Positions 17,524 through 25,578 of a stretch of DNA of 64,000 bases are shown here, piece after piece. The notes beneath the pieces were generated by a model, which was not told the origin of the DNA, did no database searches, and saw only the letters and a program-made list of their open reading frames with translations. Position 1 is the first letter of the stretch; the number at the start of each line of letters is the position of its first letter. The DNA is from Prodigiosinella confusarubida (GTDB lineage Bacteria > Pseudomonadota > Gammaproteobacteria > Enterobacterales > Enterobacteriaceae): NCBI RefSeq assembly GCF_002847015.1, contig NZ_CP025085.1:3286001-3350000 (forward strand), in the 5' to 3' direction. Both the position numbers and the translations under genes were made by a program.

Positions 17524-19485
17524 TCAACTGTACTGAATTTTCAAATCATTGAATGAAATTATTTCACCCTTTATTGCACTGGCAACCACCGTAGAAGGAC
17601 TGGCAAGCCAGACTTTTCCTGGTCCGGAACGTCCCGGGAAATTTCGATTAATCGCACTGATCGTTACCTGGTTGTTATTAATAGAGGAACCAGGGCCGCA
17701 ATTTGCGCAGGCACCACAAGCAGGTTTCAATAATATTGCCCCGACTTTTTCGAAAGTCTCCAGATATCCTTGTTCGCGGCAATATTCATAAACATCCATA
17801 GTGCCAAATTGAAGATATAACATGACGTCTGATGAGCGTTTTTTCCCTCGCTGTACCGCCCAGTGGAGAACCTTATGATACTCATCAAAGTCATCCCGTT
17901 TGCCTGCAGTACATGATCCCCCGTAAGCAATGTCGATTTTTACAGGTTCAGTCAGTTGCGACAACGCCAGACCATTACCCGGATCGCCGGGATAAGCAAC
18001 CATGGGGGTCAGTTCCCGACAGTCAATTTCTATAACGGAGGCATAACTCGCGCCTTCATCACTGCACATCCACGGTTCAATAGTGAAGCTAATACCACGA
18101 CGCTCTTTCAGAAACGCAACCGTATTGGCATCAGGCGCAATCAGTCCGGACACGCCGCCCAGTTCGGCAACCATGTTGGTCAGCGTGATACGATCATCAA
18201 TAGATAATCGTTCAATAGTATCGCCACAGAACTCAAAGACCTTGCCAATTCCGTTGCCCTGACGGATCCATTCCGTAGCCAGCAGGCGGAGTATCATATC
18301 TTTTGCACCAGTTCCTTCTGGCAAAATACCGGTGAAAACGACCCGCACGCTTTCAGGCAGCGTCAGACGAAAGGCTCCAGTTACCATGCTAGCTGCCATA
18401 TCTGTGCTGCCGACACCGATGGCGAGGCAGCCCAATGCCCCACAATGTGGGGTATGGGAGTCAGTACCGATAATCAACTGGCCTGGCAGTGCATAGCGTT
18501 CAGCCATAAGGGCATGCGAGATACCTTCTGCGCCATCACCATCTGAATTATAACGGTGTGCATTAAGTCCCCATTCCTGGGTAAATGCCCGGTGCGCAGC
18601 CAGCAAATGTTCAAGATCGCCAGTTAACTGCTGTTCCACATGAACCTTACTTTGATACATGTAAGGAAGATGATCTTCGAAGGTAATGATCGATTCAGGC
18701 TGCCAAAGTGCCAGATCATGGCCAAAGGTGCGTCTTAGCATATGGCCGCACATGGCGGTGTAGTATTCATGAATAAAACGCCAATCCGGGCGTAGTTGTA
18801 CTACATTGCCTGAAGAATGGGTTTCAGCATTGCCTGAAGAATGGGTTTCAGCGAGTACATGGTGGGCAATAATCTTCTCGCATAACGTCATGGCTTTCCC
18901 TGTCATGACGGTTTCAGCCAGCTTTGGCGCGCCCTGCTGTTCCAGTTGTGTTTTCCACCAGGACAGCAGCCCACCAGACTGAATAACTCGACGAGAAGTC
19001 TCTCCTCGATCGGCAGTAATCTCCTCAAGCGTGACGGTTTCGCCTCGTTCCAGCCTGGCAATCAATCCCATATCGGTCGATGTCAGCAGACCGATATTAT
19101 CTGCATTCTGTCGATAGATACGCTCAAAACTTTCAGCGACTACCAGTTGTATCCCCGCCGCTTTTTCCGCTACCGGACTGTGTTCACGCGACGAGCCTTT
19201 ACCGTAGCGCAAGCCACCTACCACAATATTTATGCCGGATTTTATAATGGCGTTTTTACCGATGGGGTTCTCGCTTCCGCATTTTAGTCCAGTCCAGACA
19301 AAGCTCCCCAGTCGCTCGTCATAATATGCCAGCGCCGGAATGGGGGTAATTTCATCCGTTGAAATGTTATTGCGCAAAGGCCGGGAGGACGCCAGTGTTA
19401 ATTCCTCCCCACGCAACTGAGCTGCGATTTTTTGAGGGTCCTCCGCCAGAAATAAAATTCTGGCCTGCATCAGAGTGGGTTTCAT
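17524..19485 (-). CDS. fused aconitase/LeuD-LeuC-type isomerase, swivel domain first (BGC1)
   Basis: 653 residues. The N-terminal ~170 residues are the swivel (LeuD-like) domain (NNISTDEITPIPA, GGLRYGKGSSREHSP, FERIYRQNADNIGL). The rest is the LeuC-like catalytic part (TIGTDSHTPHCGALGCLAIGVGSTDMA, YGGSCTAGKRDDFDE, KPACGACANCGPG). All three [4Fe-4S] cysteines appear present. Canonical aconitases have the swivel last, while isopropylmalate isomerase uses two separate chains, so this swivel-first single chain is unusual. It should isomerise the LeuA-like product. A duplicated short segment (AETHSSGN twice, near residue 218) sits in the linker. Overlaps the cupin stop by four bases. Confidence 0.85.
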   Translation of the reverse strand: MKPTLMQARILFLAEDPQKIAAQLRGEELTLASSRPLRNNISTDEITPIPALAYYDERLGSFVWTGLKCGSENPIGKNAIIKSGINIVVGGLRYGKGSSREHSPVAEKAAGIQLVVAESFERIYRQNADNIGLLTSTDMGLIARLERGETVTLEEITADRGETSRRVIQSGGLLSWWKTQLEQQGAPKLAETVMTGKAMTLCEKIIAHHVLAETHSSGNAETHSSGNVVQLRPDWRFIHEYYTAMCGHMLRRTFGHDLALWQPESIITFEDHLPYMYQSKVHVEQQLTGDLEHLLAAHRAFTQEWGLNAHRYNSDGDGAEGISHALMAERYALPGQLIIGTDSHTPHCGALGCLAIGVGSTDMAASMVTGAFRLTLPESVRVVFTGILPEGTGAKDMILRLLATEWIRQGNGIGKVFEFCGDTIERLSIDDRITLTNMVAELGGVSGLIAPDANTVAFLKERRGISFTIEPWMCSDEGASYASVIEIDCRELTPMVAYPGDPGNGLALSQLTEPVKIDIAYGGSCTAGKRDDFDEYHKVLHWAVQRGKKRSSDVMLYLQFGTMDVYEYCREQGYLETFEKVGAILLKPACGACANCGPGSSINNNQVTISAINRNFPGRSGPGKVWLASPSTVVASAIKGEIISFNDLKIQYS

Positions 19486-19859
19486 GCTACAGCACCCGTC
19501 AATTCTGACTCTACACGATCACCCCATGTTGCATATATCAGTGCACCCTGAGGTGTGCGCCAGGCATGCTGACTCCCTGGCGCATAACAGATAAGGTCAC
19601 CTGGATGATAAACACCATTGTCATCTTCAAATGATCCATCCAGAATCAGAAATGTTTCATGTCCTTTATGGAAATGGGATTTTGCCGATGCTCCAGGAGC
19701 GCAATGCACCAGTGCAATGCGCTGTCCGGAATCATTATGGAAAATGTCAAAAATACGTGCGTTCTGGCGACCAAGCGCACTATGTTCGTCCCATTTAATA
19801 GTATTAATGTCTTTAATCACCGAAAATAAATTCATGGTAACGGGTAAACCGTTATTCAT
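19482..19859 (-). CDS. cupin-domain protein (BGC1)
   Basis: 125 residues from the ATG at 19859, chosen because GGAGA lies seven bases upstream; ATGs at 19883 and 19835 are alternatives. The single cupin has the metal-binding pattern PGASAKSHFHKGHETFLILDGSFEDDNG with later His in GSQHAW. ChrR-like small cupins bind a metal and may catalyse a reaction or sense a ligand. It is the second gene of the operon, 29 bases after the TetR stop. Catalytic role in the pathway is unproven. Confidence 0.75.
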   Translation of the reverse strand: MNNGLPVTMNLFSVIKDINTIKWDEHSALGRQNARIFDIFHNDSGQRIALVHCAPGASAKSHFHKGHETFLILDGSFEDDNGVYHPGDLICYAPGSQHAWRTPQGALIYATWGDRVESELTGAVA

Positions 19860-19888
19860 TTCTTTTCTCCATAAGACCAGCATGACCT

Positions 19889-20440
19889 TTAGTTGAGCAT
19901 TTCAATCACTCCAGCGATGGCCTGTTTGTAATAAGCTTCGGACTGTGTCGCCCGGGCAATAACAAACGCTCCCTGCATGACTGAAATAAGTGTTAATGCT
20001 GTATTTTTAACATTCAGATTGGCGGAGAACTCTCCGGATGCTTTACCGAATTCGAGTACCTTCTCTATCTCGCCAATCAACCATTCGAAATTATTTGCAA
20101 TCGGTTCACGGAGTAAGTCATTACCGATAATTTCACTGTCCTGCGCCAATCCTCCCATTCGACAACCAGAAAGAATGTCGCGCTCACGCTGCAAGTAGTT
20201 CTCAATGCGTTCACGGGCACTTTTCTGGGTATGTAAAATTCCGGAAATCTCATGTTGCAATTCCTCGGCATTACGCAGAATTGTCTGACGAGCCAGATCT
20301 GCTTTACCTTTGAAGTGGTGGTACATGCTTCCCTGCCCTACACCAGAAACCTGCTGTATCTCTTTCGGGCTAGTGTTGGAGTACCCCTTCGTCCACAAAA
20401 GTTCTTGCATCGTTTTTATCAGTGCGTCTTTAGCTTTCAT
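19889..20440 (-). CDS. TetR-family regulator, first gene of BGC1
   Basis: 183 residues from the ATG at 20440 (MKAKDALIK). The N-terminal HTH is typical: TMQELLWTKGYSNTSPKEIQQVSGVGQGSMYHHFKGKADLARQTI. The C-terminal domain has the LAQDSEIIGNDLLREPI segment of the TetR_C_16/YjdC-like members. It is transcribed with the biosynthetic genes and has an inverted repeat at the start codon (20445-20456), so autorepression released by a pathway ligand is the likely control. Confidence 0.85.
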   Translation of the reverse strand: MKAKDALIKTMQELLWTKGYSNTSPKEIQQVSGVGQGSMYHHFKGKADLARQTILRNAEELQHEISGILHTQKSARERIENYLQRERDILSGCRMGGLAQDSEIIGNDLLREPIANNFEWLIGEIEKVLEFGKASGEFSANLNVKNTALTLISVMQGAFVIARATQSEAYYKQAIAGVIEMLN

Positions 20441-20444
20441 TTTG

Positions 20445-20456
20445 TACCTATTAGTA
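20445..20456. promoter_or_regulatory. candidate TetR operator
   Basis: An imperfect inverted repeat with dyad TACnnATnnGTA lies four bases upstream of the TetR start codon. It is short and could arise by chance in AT-rich DNA, but its position fits autoregulation of the BGC1 operon. Confidence 0.35.
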
Positions 20457-20760
20457 TGTAAAATGGCAATCACAAAAAAATAAAAAGTTGTTAATTCTAA
20501 AATCATAAAGTTTGTCTATTGTTAATTTTATGTTTACTTTTGTGTCCAGCATAAAAAACCATTCCTTCATCCTTATGTGCGAGCGATCACAGTTCAGTGT
20601 CTTAACATCAATGCGTTTACTAACACAGCATTGGTAACAGTAAACGTCTTGGTAGTGTGTCTGATTGAGGTTGCTTTTCATTCCACCCTGCTCCTTAGCA
20701 TGTAACAAAAATGGAAACTTTCGGAAGTGTAGCATGCTCAGAGAATAGGCTAAGCAGTCA

Positions 20761-20793
20761 GATGGCGAGCAAAACGAGGATGGAGTAATGGTG
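20761..20793 (+). repeat. 33-bp imperfect direct repeat, right copy (flanks BGC1)
   Basis: Same orientation as 9640-9672, 28/33 identical with a 14-base exact core. It lies about 320 bases upstream of the TetR start. The surrounding stretch 20457-21099 shows no convincing gene; it must hold the BGC1 promoter. Confidence 0.6.
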
Positions 20794-21099
20794 TTTGAAC
20801 GACGCTCAATCCGATTTTGTCATAGTCTTTGTTAAATATATTATCGAAGCTCCTTACGAAGCGCCATTCTGTAGATCTCAGGCACATGTTGAGAGCGTTA
20901 ATAATTCTGTATCACGTTAAAAATCACTACAACGTAATCACTTTATTGAGGCAACCTTCAAAATAAATCACTAAGCGGGACAATGTCAAATTTCAGCTCT
21001 GGATCGGCATTATCCATTTTTCCCGCGCACGCATCCGCCCCAGACAAAGTAACATTAACAGGTTGTTTTTATTAGTAAAAATGCCATTTTTTAGCAGCT

Positions 21100-21345
21100 T
21101 TCTAAATTGACGTTACACCGATTCAATCGCATGTGTCGTGTAAATCACGTTACGGATCGTCGCCGGATGCCGGAAGTAACACGACAGGTTGACCCATTTT
21201 CTGCGCCACAACGGAAGCACCGCCGGATACTGGCTGCCCCATTTATCCTTCAGCTCGTCCAACGTGTTTTCTGCCGCCTTTTCGATACCGCAACGGTAAA
21301 CCGGTCTGAAGCGCCTTCAGCGCTTTATCAAAGTGGAATGTTGTC
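21100..21345 (-). pseudogene. IS256/Mutator-family transposase remnant
   Basis: The minus strand encodes KAAENTLDELKDKWGSQYP, then a WRRKWVNLSCYFRHPATIRNVIYTTHAIESV segment typical of the IS256-family transposase C-terminal half. The codon where the family has His (ESVHRQF) is a TAA here, and neither end of the element is present. It is a dead fragment marking past insertion next to BGC1. Confidence 0.8.
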
Positions 21346-21455
21346 GGTATTTTATTCAAGTGACACAGAGTCTCTAACACTCCCCCACATAATCTATGGC
21401 CTGAGACCAAAAATCCCGTACACTTTGGCTTCAGATAGATACAAAAGGAGTTGTC

Positions 21456-21746
21456 ATGAAATACGTAATGTCAGCATTAGTGGCTGTACTAGTTACCTTC
21501 AATGCCTATGCCGTCGATGTCTCGCCTATCTATGGACGAATTCAGATTGTTGATGCATTCCCAGATTATCGCGTTCAGGTAGTGAGTGCATTTGCAGATC
21601 TTGATGTCAAAGTTGTTAATGCCTTTGCAGATGCTCCCGGCAAGTGGCAGATAGTAAATAATTTTCCTGATTATAAAATACAGATTGTTAATAACGCTGC
21701 TGACTTCAAAATCAAATACGTCGATGCATTTCCGGGTGTTCGTTAA
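21456..21746 (+). CDS. secreted repeat protein, probable 7(1) septoil-knot (DUF6150-like) fold
   Basis: 96 residues with an N-terminal Sec signal peptide (MKYVMSALVAVLVTFNAYA, cut after residue 19). The mature ~77 residues consist of short beta repeats of the form (I/V)x(I/V)VxxFxDx: IQIVDAFPDY, VQVVSAFADL, VKVVNAFADA, then the break APGKWQIV, then NNFPDYKIQIV, NNAADFKIKYV, DAFPGV. This matches my memory of the DUF6150 septoil-knot family, predicted to form a 7(1) knot. An AAGGAG site lies eight bases before the ATG. It is monocistronic; function unknown. Confidence 0.7.
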   Translation: MKYVMSALVAVLVTFNAYAVDVSPIYGRIQIVDAFPDYRVQVVSAFADLDVKVVNAFADAPGKWQIVNNFPDYKIQIVNNAADFKIKYVDAFPGVR

Positions 21747-21896
21747 AAGGCATCGTAACGACAGTTAGCCAGTGAGTAGTACACCTTCGATTAAAATCAT
21801 TACGTCGGGGTTATCAAACGGCACCCGCTGTTTTTATTGCTCCTCCGGCCGGAATATAGCACTCTGGGTTATCAACTTTACTAGTCAGGTGTTTTT

Positions 21897-22298
21897 ATGG
21901 ATCATCCGGTTAAAAAATTAATACAAAATGCAGATATCGCTATAACAGCGGAGGATTTCGATACCTTAATGACCTTCTACTCCGATGATGCCGTACTGAT
22001 TATCAAACCAGAGTTGCAAGCAGTGGGTAAACAGCAGATTAAAAAAGCTTTTATCGCTATCGCTGAATACTTCAACCACAGCATTGAAGTCAGCCAGGGT
22101 GACATGATGGTTATAGAATCTGGCGATACGGCATTGGTTATTATGGAAACAATGCTGAAGACTCAAGATATACATGGTATCCAGAATGACATAACCCGCA
22201 AGGCAACCTATGTCTTTCGTAAGTACGATGACGAGAAATGGCTATGTGTTATTGATAACTCCTACGGTACTGACCTGCTAACCAATACACATGAATAA
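21897..22298 (+). CDS. SnoaL/NTF2-like protein (DUF4440 type)
   Basis: 133 residues with the small cone-shaped NTF2-like layout: DIAITAEDFDTLMTFYSDDAVLIIKP, a middle KKAFIAIAEYF helix, then strands GDTALVIMETML and ATYVFRKYDDEKWLCVIDNSYG. Such proteins bind or transform small hydrophobic ligands, or act as stress-related orphan domains; no catalytic residue set can be assigned. The gene is alone on its strand and followed by ~240 bases without a recognised gene and then a bidirectional terminator (22542). Confidence 0.75.
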   Translation: MDHPVKKLIQNADIAITAEDFDTLMTFYSDDAVLIIKPELQAVGKQQIKKAFIAIAEYFNHSIEVSQGDMMVIESGDTALVIMETMLKTQDIHGIQNDITRKATYVFRKYDDEKWLCVIDNSYGTDLLTNTHE

Positions 22299-22541
22299 AA
22301 TGACAGTAAAAAACCGCTCCGGTGAAATACCCAAGATATAAGGCTTACTTAATCAAAGCGACGAGGTTAATTTTTCAGTGTTTTTGTGTGGCTGTGGTCG
22401 TTTCACTGGCTCCAGCGTTGTTGGATACTCCAGCGCATTACCTGGTATTTTAGCCCCAGTTCCCGGCGGCCAGCTCATTATCCAGTATCTGATCACCTGG
22501 AGAGGCTTATAGGGCATATGAGTTCACGCTAATCAGATAAC

Positions 22542-22569
22542 ATAAAACCCACCGTCAGGTGGGTTTTAT
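22542..22569. terminator. bidirectional intrinsic terminator
   Basis: ATAAAACCCACC-GTCA-GGTGGGTTTTAT is a perfect 12-bp stem with A- and T-rich ends, suitable for both strands. It separates the convergent genes at 21897 and 22675. The preceding 22299-22541 holds nothing recognisable. Confidence 0.8.
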
Positions 22570-22570
22570 A

Positions 22571-22592
22571 GTTTGTTGAATAAATCAGATTC
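22571..22592 (+). repeat. IS903/IS5-like terminal inverted-repeat remnant, first copy
   Basis: Contains TTTGTTGAATAAATC, the inner part of the IS903-type end (GGCTTTGTTGAATAAATC). No transposase is next to it. A second, better-preserved end lies in the same orientation at 23339. These are scars of IS5-group elements. Confidence 0.45.
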
Positions 22593-22674
22593 AGTGCAAA
22601 TTCCCGGCGATAAATACATCTCAGGCAACAGGCGAATTATTAGGTTGCACTTACCGCTTACGACGACAAAATTA

Positions 22675-23127
22675 TTACCACACACTCTCTTTTCCATCTA
22701 TTACATATTTCAGTATATATTCAGTTGGTGATGTGGGGATCTTGGTATTTTTCTTATATTCCATATAACTTTCTACCGTCATCCATTTATGTAACCACCA
22801 CGCATGCTCTGGGCCAGCTGTAAAAAAAACCTCATTTGTAACTGGGTTAATGAGGGTAAAACTAATTTCTTTCTTATGCTGATGATCCGGCCACCACATT
22901 TTAGGCTGCCAGCTTTTGTAATAAATTCCAACTTCAGCGCCAAACCCACCCACGAGCCCCGGCATGTAAGATGGGCAAAAACCCTTCCAGAGTTGGATTA
23001 CCACATCACGACCATTAACCTTTGTGTCAATAACCTTAGTGTCATATTCAGGCCAATGCATTAGAGCCGTGCATGGGAATGCTTCTGCTAAACCTTCAGG
23101 AGGAAGCTCAGTGAATTTATAACTCAT
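22675..23127 (-). CDS. DUF4474-like protein
   Basis: 150 residues from the ATG at 23127 (MSYKFTELP), which has a GGGGAAAAT upstream region; an in-frame ATG at 23163 is less likely. The core GRDVVIQLWKGFCPSYMPGLVGGFGAEVGIYYKSW resembles DUF4474, a domain found alone and at the C-terminal ends of polymorphic toxins. The rest is Trp/His-rich (PKMWWPDHQHKKEISFTL, GPEHAWWLHKWM). No signal peptide. It lies between IS5-type end remnants at 22571 and 23339 and may be a transferred orphan module. Family call moderate, function unknown. Confidence 0.6.
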   Translation of the reverse strand: MSYKFTELPPEGLAEAFPCTALMHWPEYDTKVIDTKVNGRDVVIQLWKGFCPSYMPGLVGGFGAEVGIYYKSWQPKMWWPDHQHKKEISFTLINPVTNEVFFTAGPEHAWWLHKWMTVESYMEYKKNTKIPTSPTEYILKYVIDGKESVW

Positions 23128-23154
23128 TATTTTCCCCTTTTTATATTTACTTTC

Positions 23155-23281
23155 TATACCCAAAATAATTCGAGTTGCAGGAAGGCGGCAAATGAGCGAA
23201 TCTCGATGAGCTTACTCAGGTAAGTGATTCGGGTGAGCGAACGCAGCCAACACACCTGCAACTTGAAGTATAACGGGTATA
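23155..23281. repeat. ~127-bp palindromic intergenic repeat
   Basis: Begins TATACCCAAAATAATTCGAG and ends in CTTGAAGTATAACGGGTATA, with the inner motif CTCAGGTAAGTGATTCGGGT. The whole unit is a long imperfect palindrome. The copy at 28007 is its inverted, nearly matching version. It lies just upstream of the DUF4474-like gene. Confidence 0.8.
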
Positions 23282-23338
23282 TATTCAAAGATTGTGTGTA
23301 GTAGTCAATAAAAATGGGCTATCTTTTTCAAGTTTAAC

Positions 23339-23358
23339 GGCTTTGTTGAATAAATCGA
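23339..23358 (+). repeat. IS903/IS5-like terminal inverted-repeat remnant, second copy
   Basis: GGCTTTGTTGAATAAATC, an exact match to the remembered IS903-type 18-bp end, followed by unrelated sequence and no transposase gene. The region 23359-24131 contains no convincing gene; several broken frames and stops suggest decayed mobile DNA. Confidence 0.6.
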
Positions 23359-24131
23359 ACTTTTGGTCACTATTGGGATTAGATCACTCTCTTCCTGATG
23401 ACATCCTGGCATTCCGTAGCAAAACAGGCATGCAAAATTATCCAACTGAGAAAAATACAGCAAGGTGCGTATCGTCCGCTGGTTGGCTCCTGCTTTTAAA
23501 CTCTGGCATTCGGTGTCGATTTTCACTGACCGTGAGACAACCCGCTAGCCGACCACCTGATATTCCAGGTCTATAATTTTCGGTTGGCAACGCCCCCTTT
23601 CCAGTTGTTCCATTTCAGTGGGGATAATCAGCATATTGCGACACGGTTGTTAGACAATACCCAATGCAGCCGGAATGGCGTTGAATTTTTCCTATTTTCC
23701 TGTTTTTTTGTCATCGGTGTTGAAATTCATGACATTCTCCTTTATTTTTAGGCCGTTAGTTCGTTCAACGCTATCTGACTACTTCTCAAAAGTGACAGTG
23801 TGCGGTTAAATGCTATCTATAACATATGAACAAATATGCACCATTCGTCAATGCCTGGACTGCATATAAACAGTCTCTACCTTGAGTAAGTGAACGTTTA
23901 TAGCCTGCAATTTAATTTTCCTCTGGAGGATAGCCAGATTATGGGAATGGCCAGGTGAACATTGAAATTTCACCAAAAATTTATTTGGGATGATGCAAAA
24001 AAGACACGTGCAAAAGAATTCTTCTCGAGAGAAGTATAGGCGCACGGCGGCTTCCACTGAGAAAACCCTGGGTTGATTTAGATGTGAGCCAGACAATCTA
24101 CTTTCAGAAAAAAAAGAGGATGTTAACTATA

Positions 24132-24479
24132 ATGGCAACAAGAATTAAAATGGAAAACCTCAAAACGGGCGAGTGTGTGGATGGTTTTTATGGCTATTCA
24201 TGGACGAGTCTTTTCTTTGGTTTTCTTCCCGCGTTGTTCCGAAAAGACTTCATTACTTTTATTGGTTATTTCGTTATATGGGCGATATTAGCCACATTTA
24301 CCTTAGGTGTGGGTAGTTTGCTAGTGACCATAGCGTGGTCTTTCATCTATAACAAATACTATACGACGAATTTGCTGAAGAAAGGTTTTGCCTTTGCTGG
24401 CAATCATACTGAAAACGAGATAGCCGCAGGTCGTATCGGGGTAAAACTGAATTCTCAGAATTGTTTGACCGTCTCCTGA
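24132..24479 (+). CDS. small membrane protein (DUF2628/HrgC-like)
   Basis: 115 residues from the ATG at 24132 (MATRIKMENLKTGE). The soluble N-terminus is followed by hydrophobic segments SWTSLFFGFLPALF and ITFIGYFVIWAILATFTLGVGSLLVTIAWSFIYN, then YTTNLLKKGF. The pattern 'SWTSLFFGFLPALFRKDF' is typical of short DUF2628-type membrane proteins of unknown role that are common in accessory DNA. An ATG at 24084 would add 16 residues. A hairpin-like region follows at about 24480-24530. Confidence 0.6.
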   Translation: MATRIKMENLKTGECVDGFYGYSWTSLFFGFLPALFRKDFITFIGYFVIWAILATFTLGVGSLLVTIAWSFIYNKYYTTNLLKKGFAFAGNHTENEIAAGRIGVKLNSQNCLTVS

Positions 24480-24777
24480 GACCAGCCAGCCTCGATCAGA
24501 TAACAGCCTCATCTCTATGGGGTTGTTTATCTAATCCCGTAGATCCAGTGACACAAATCCTGCCTGACGACGGGGTTTTATACGAGACAGACGTTATTCT
24601 TGCGTTAAATAGAGAGAATCATTAAACGCATCTTTCTGTTCTTTCAAATAATCTCAACCGCAGTTATTGCGGCACTATAAGTACCTGTTTCTACAGGGAT
24701 ATCAACGATCTTAGTCCCAATATTCAGTATAAAATCTGGTTTGTACTTGCTGGAATATTTTACTGCTGTGGTTATCT

Positions 24778-24957
24778 CTAATTTAGCCGGGACTTTGAGG
24801 CTAATACTTTCCGGTAGCGCTTTTTAGCATCATCTTTTTTAGCGCCATTAATTGCATCAGTAAATTCCTGGATTTTATACTTAATAGCACTCTTATAATC
24901 ATCGGCATTACCTTCTAGCATCAAGAAATCATTTGCGCTTTTGTCTTCAAAAATCAT
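24778..24957 (-). pseudogene. small ORF or gene fragment, 59 residues
   Basis: The minus strand has MIFEDKSANDFLMLEGN and a charged helix (AINGAKKDDAKKRYRKVLASKS) before a stop. Downstream in another frame is a plausible continuation (SSKYKPDFILNIGTKIVDIPVETGTYSAAITAVEII, about 24640-24775), so a frameshift has probably broken a longer gene. No family is recognised. The rest of 24480-24978 shows nothing else. Confidence 0.35.
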
Positions 24958-24978
24958 TTCTACCGATATGTGGACAAG

Positions 24979-25275
24979 CTAAAAGCAAAAATTCACTGAT
25001 ATATTGAGAGTCCACCTGTAAGCATCCTGGTAAACCGAACCATTCAGATAATAAACCAGTAACTGAGTGCGGTGGTGCTCTTCTTCCAGATGTTCCCGTT
25101 CTTCTTTCCGTTTTGCGTAATACGTTTTCACGGTAAAAAATGCCGAGATAACAGCACCAATGGCAAAAATGTGGTCTTGAAGGCTTAGGGTAGAAAAAAA
25201 TGCCAATGAACCAGAGGTGGTTAATATAAAAATAAGTGTTGTGTTATACGCAACACATGATATAGTGTTTCTCAT
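24979..25275 (-). CDS. holin-like small membrane protein (phage remnant)
   Basis: 98 residues: a hydrophobic segment (TTLIFILTTSGSLAFFSTL), then SLQDHIFAIGAVISAFFTVKTYYAKRKEEREHLEEEHHRTQLLVYYLNG, which resembles HP1-type small phage holins (one or two membrane helices followed by a charged tail). The C-terminus after YLNG looks truncated or fused to unrelated sequence. It starts 24 bases from the divergently oriented higB. Probably left over from the phage whose integrase stub is at 26.1 kb. Confidence 0.45.
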   Translation of the reverse strand: MRNTISCVAYNTTLIFILTTSGSLAFFSTLSLQDHIFAIGAVISAFFTVKTYYAKRKEEREHLEEEHHRTQLLVYYLNGSVYQDAYRWTLNISVNFCF

Positions 25276-25299
25276 GACGCAACAGCAGGAAAGCGATTA

Positions 25300-25578
25300 A
25301 TGATTAAAAGCTTCAAGCATAAAGGGTTGCGTCAGTTCTTCGAAAAAGGCTCCACCGCAGGAATAGACGCAAAACAAGCTGGGAAAATCAGGCTTCGTCT
25401 CGCGGTTATTGATGCAGCGGAAGAGATAAAGGATATTGACCGCCCTGGCTACAGTCTCCACCCGTTAACCGGAGACAAAAAAGGGCAATGGTCCATAACC
25501 GTCACAGGGAACTGGCGCATTACATTTGAATTTATCGATGGGAATGCCTACATCGTTAATTATGAGGATTACCACTGA
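25300..25578 (+). CDS. higB: HigB-type toxin (RelE/ParE superfamily)
   Basis: 92 residues with the RelE/HigB pattern: MIKSFKHKGLRQFFEKGSTAGI, a helix around KAGKIRLRLAVIDAAEEIKDID, GYSLHPLTGDKKGQWSITVTGNWRITFEF and the closing YIVNYEDYH. HigB cuts mRNA on the ribosome. As usual for the higBA family the toxin comes first and its TGA overlaps the antitoxin start. It lies in phage-derived accessory DNA, where it may stabilise the region. Confidence 0.9.
   Translation: MIKSFKHKGLRQFFEKGSTAGIDAKQAGKIRLRLAVIDAAEEIKDIDRPGYSLHPLTGDKKGQWSITVTGNWRITFEFIDGNAYIVNYEDYH

Noticed and set aside
20451-20735. 94-codon frame upstream of the TetR gene, with a CYQCC motif
   Set aside because: Overlaps the TetR promoter and operator region, has no good ribosome site and no recognisable family; perhaps mobile-element debris.
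23292-23576. 94-codon frame after the IS903-like end
   Set aside because: Composition and lack of a ribosome site suggest decayed DNA; a faint transposase feel in the opposite strand was too weak to name.
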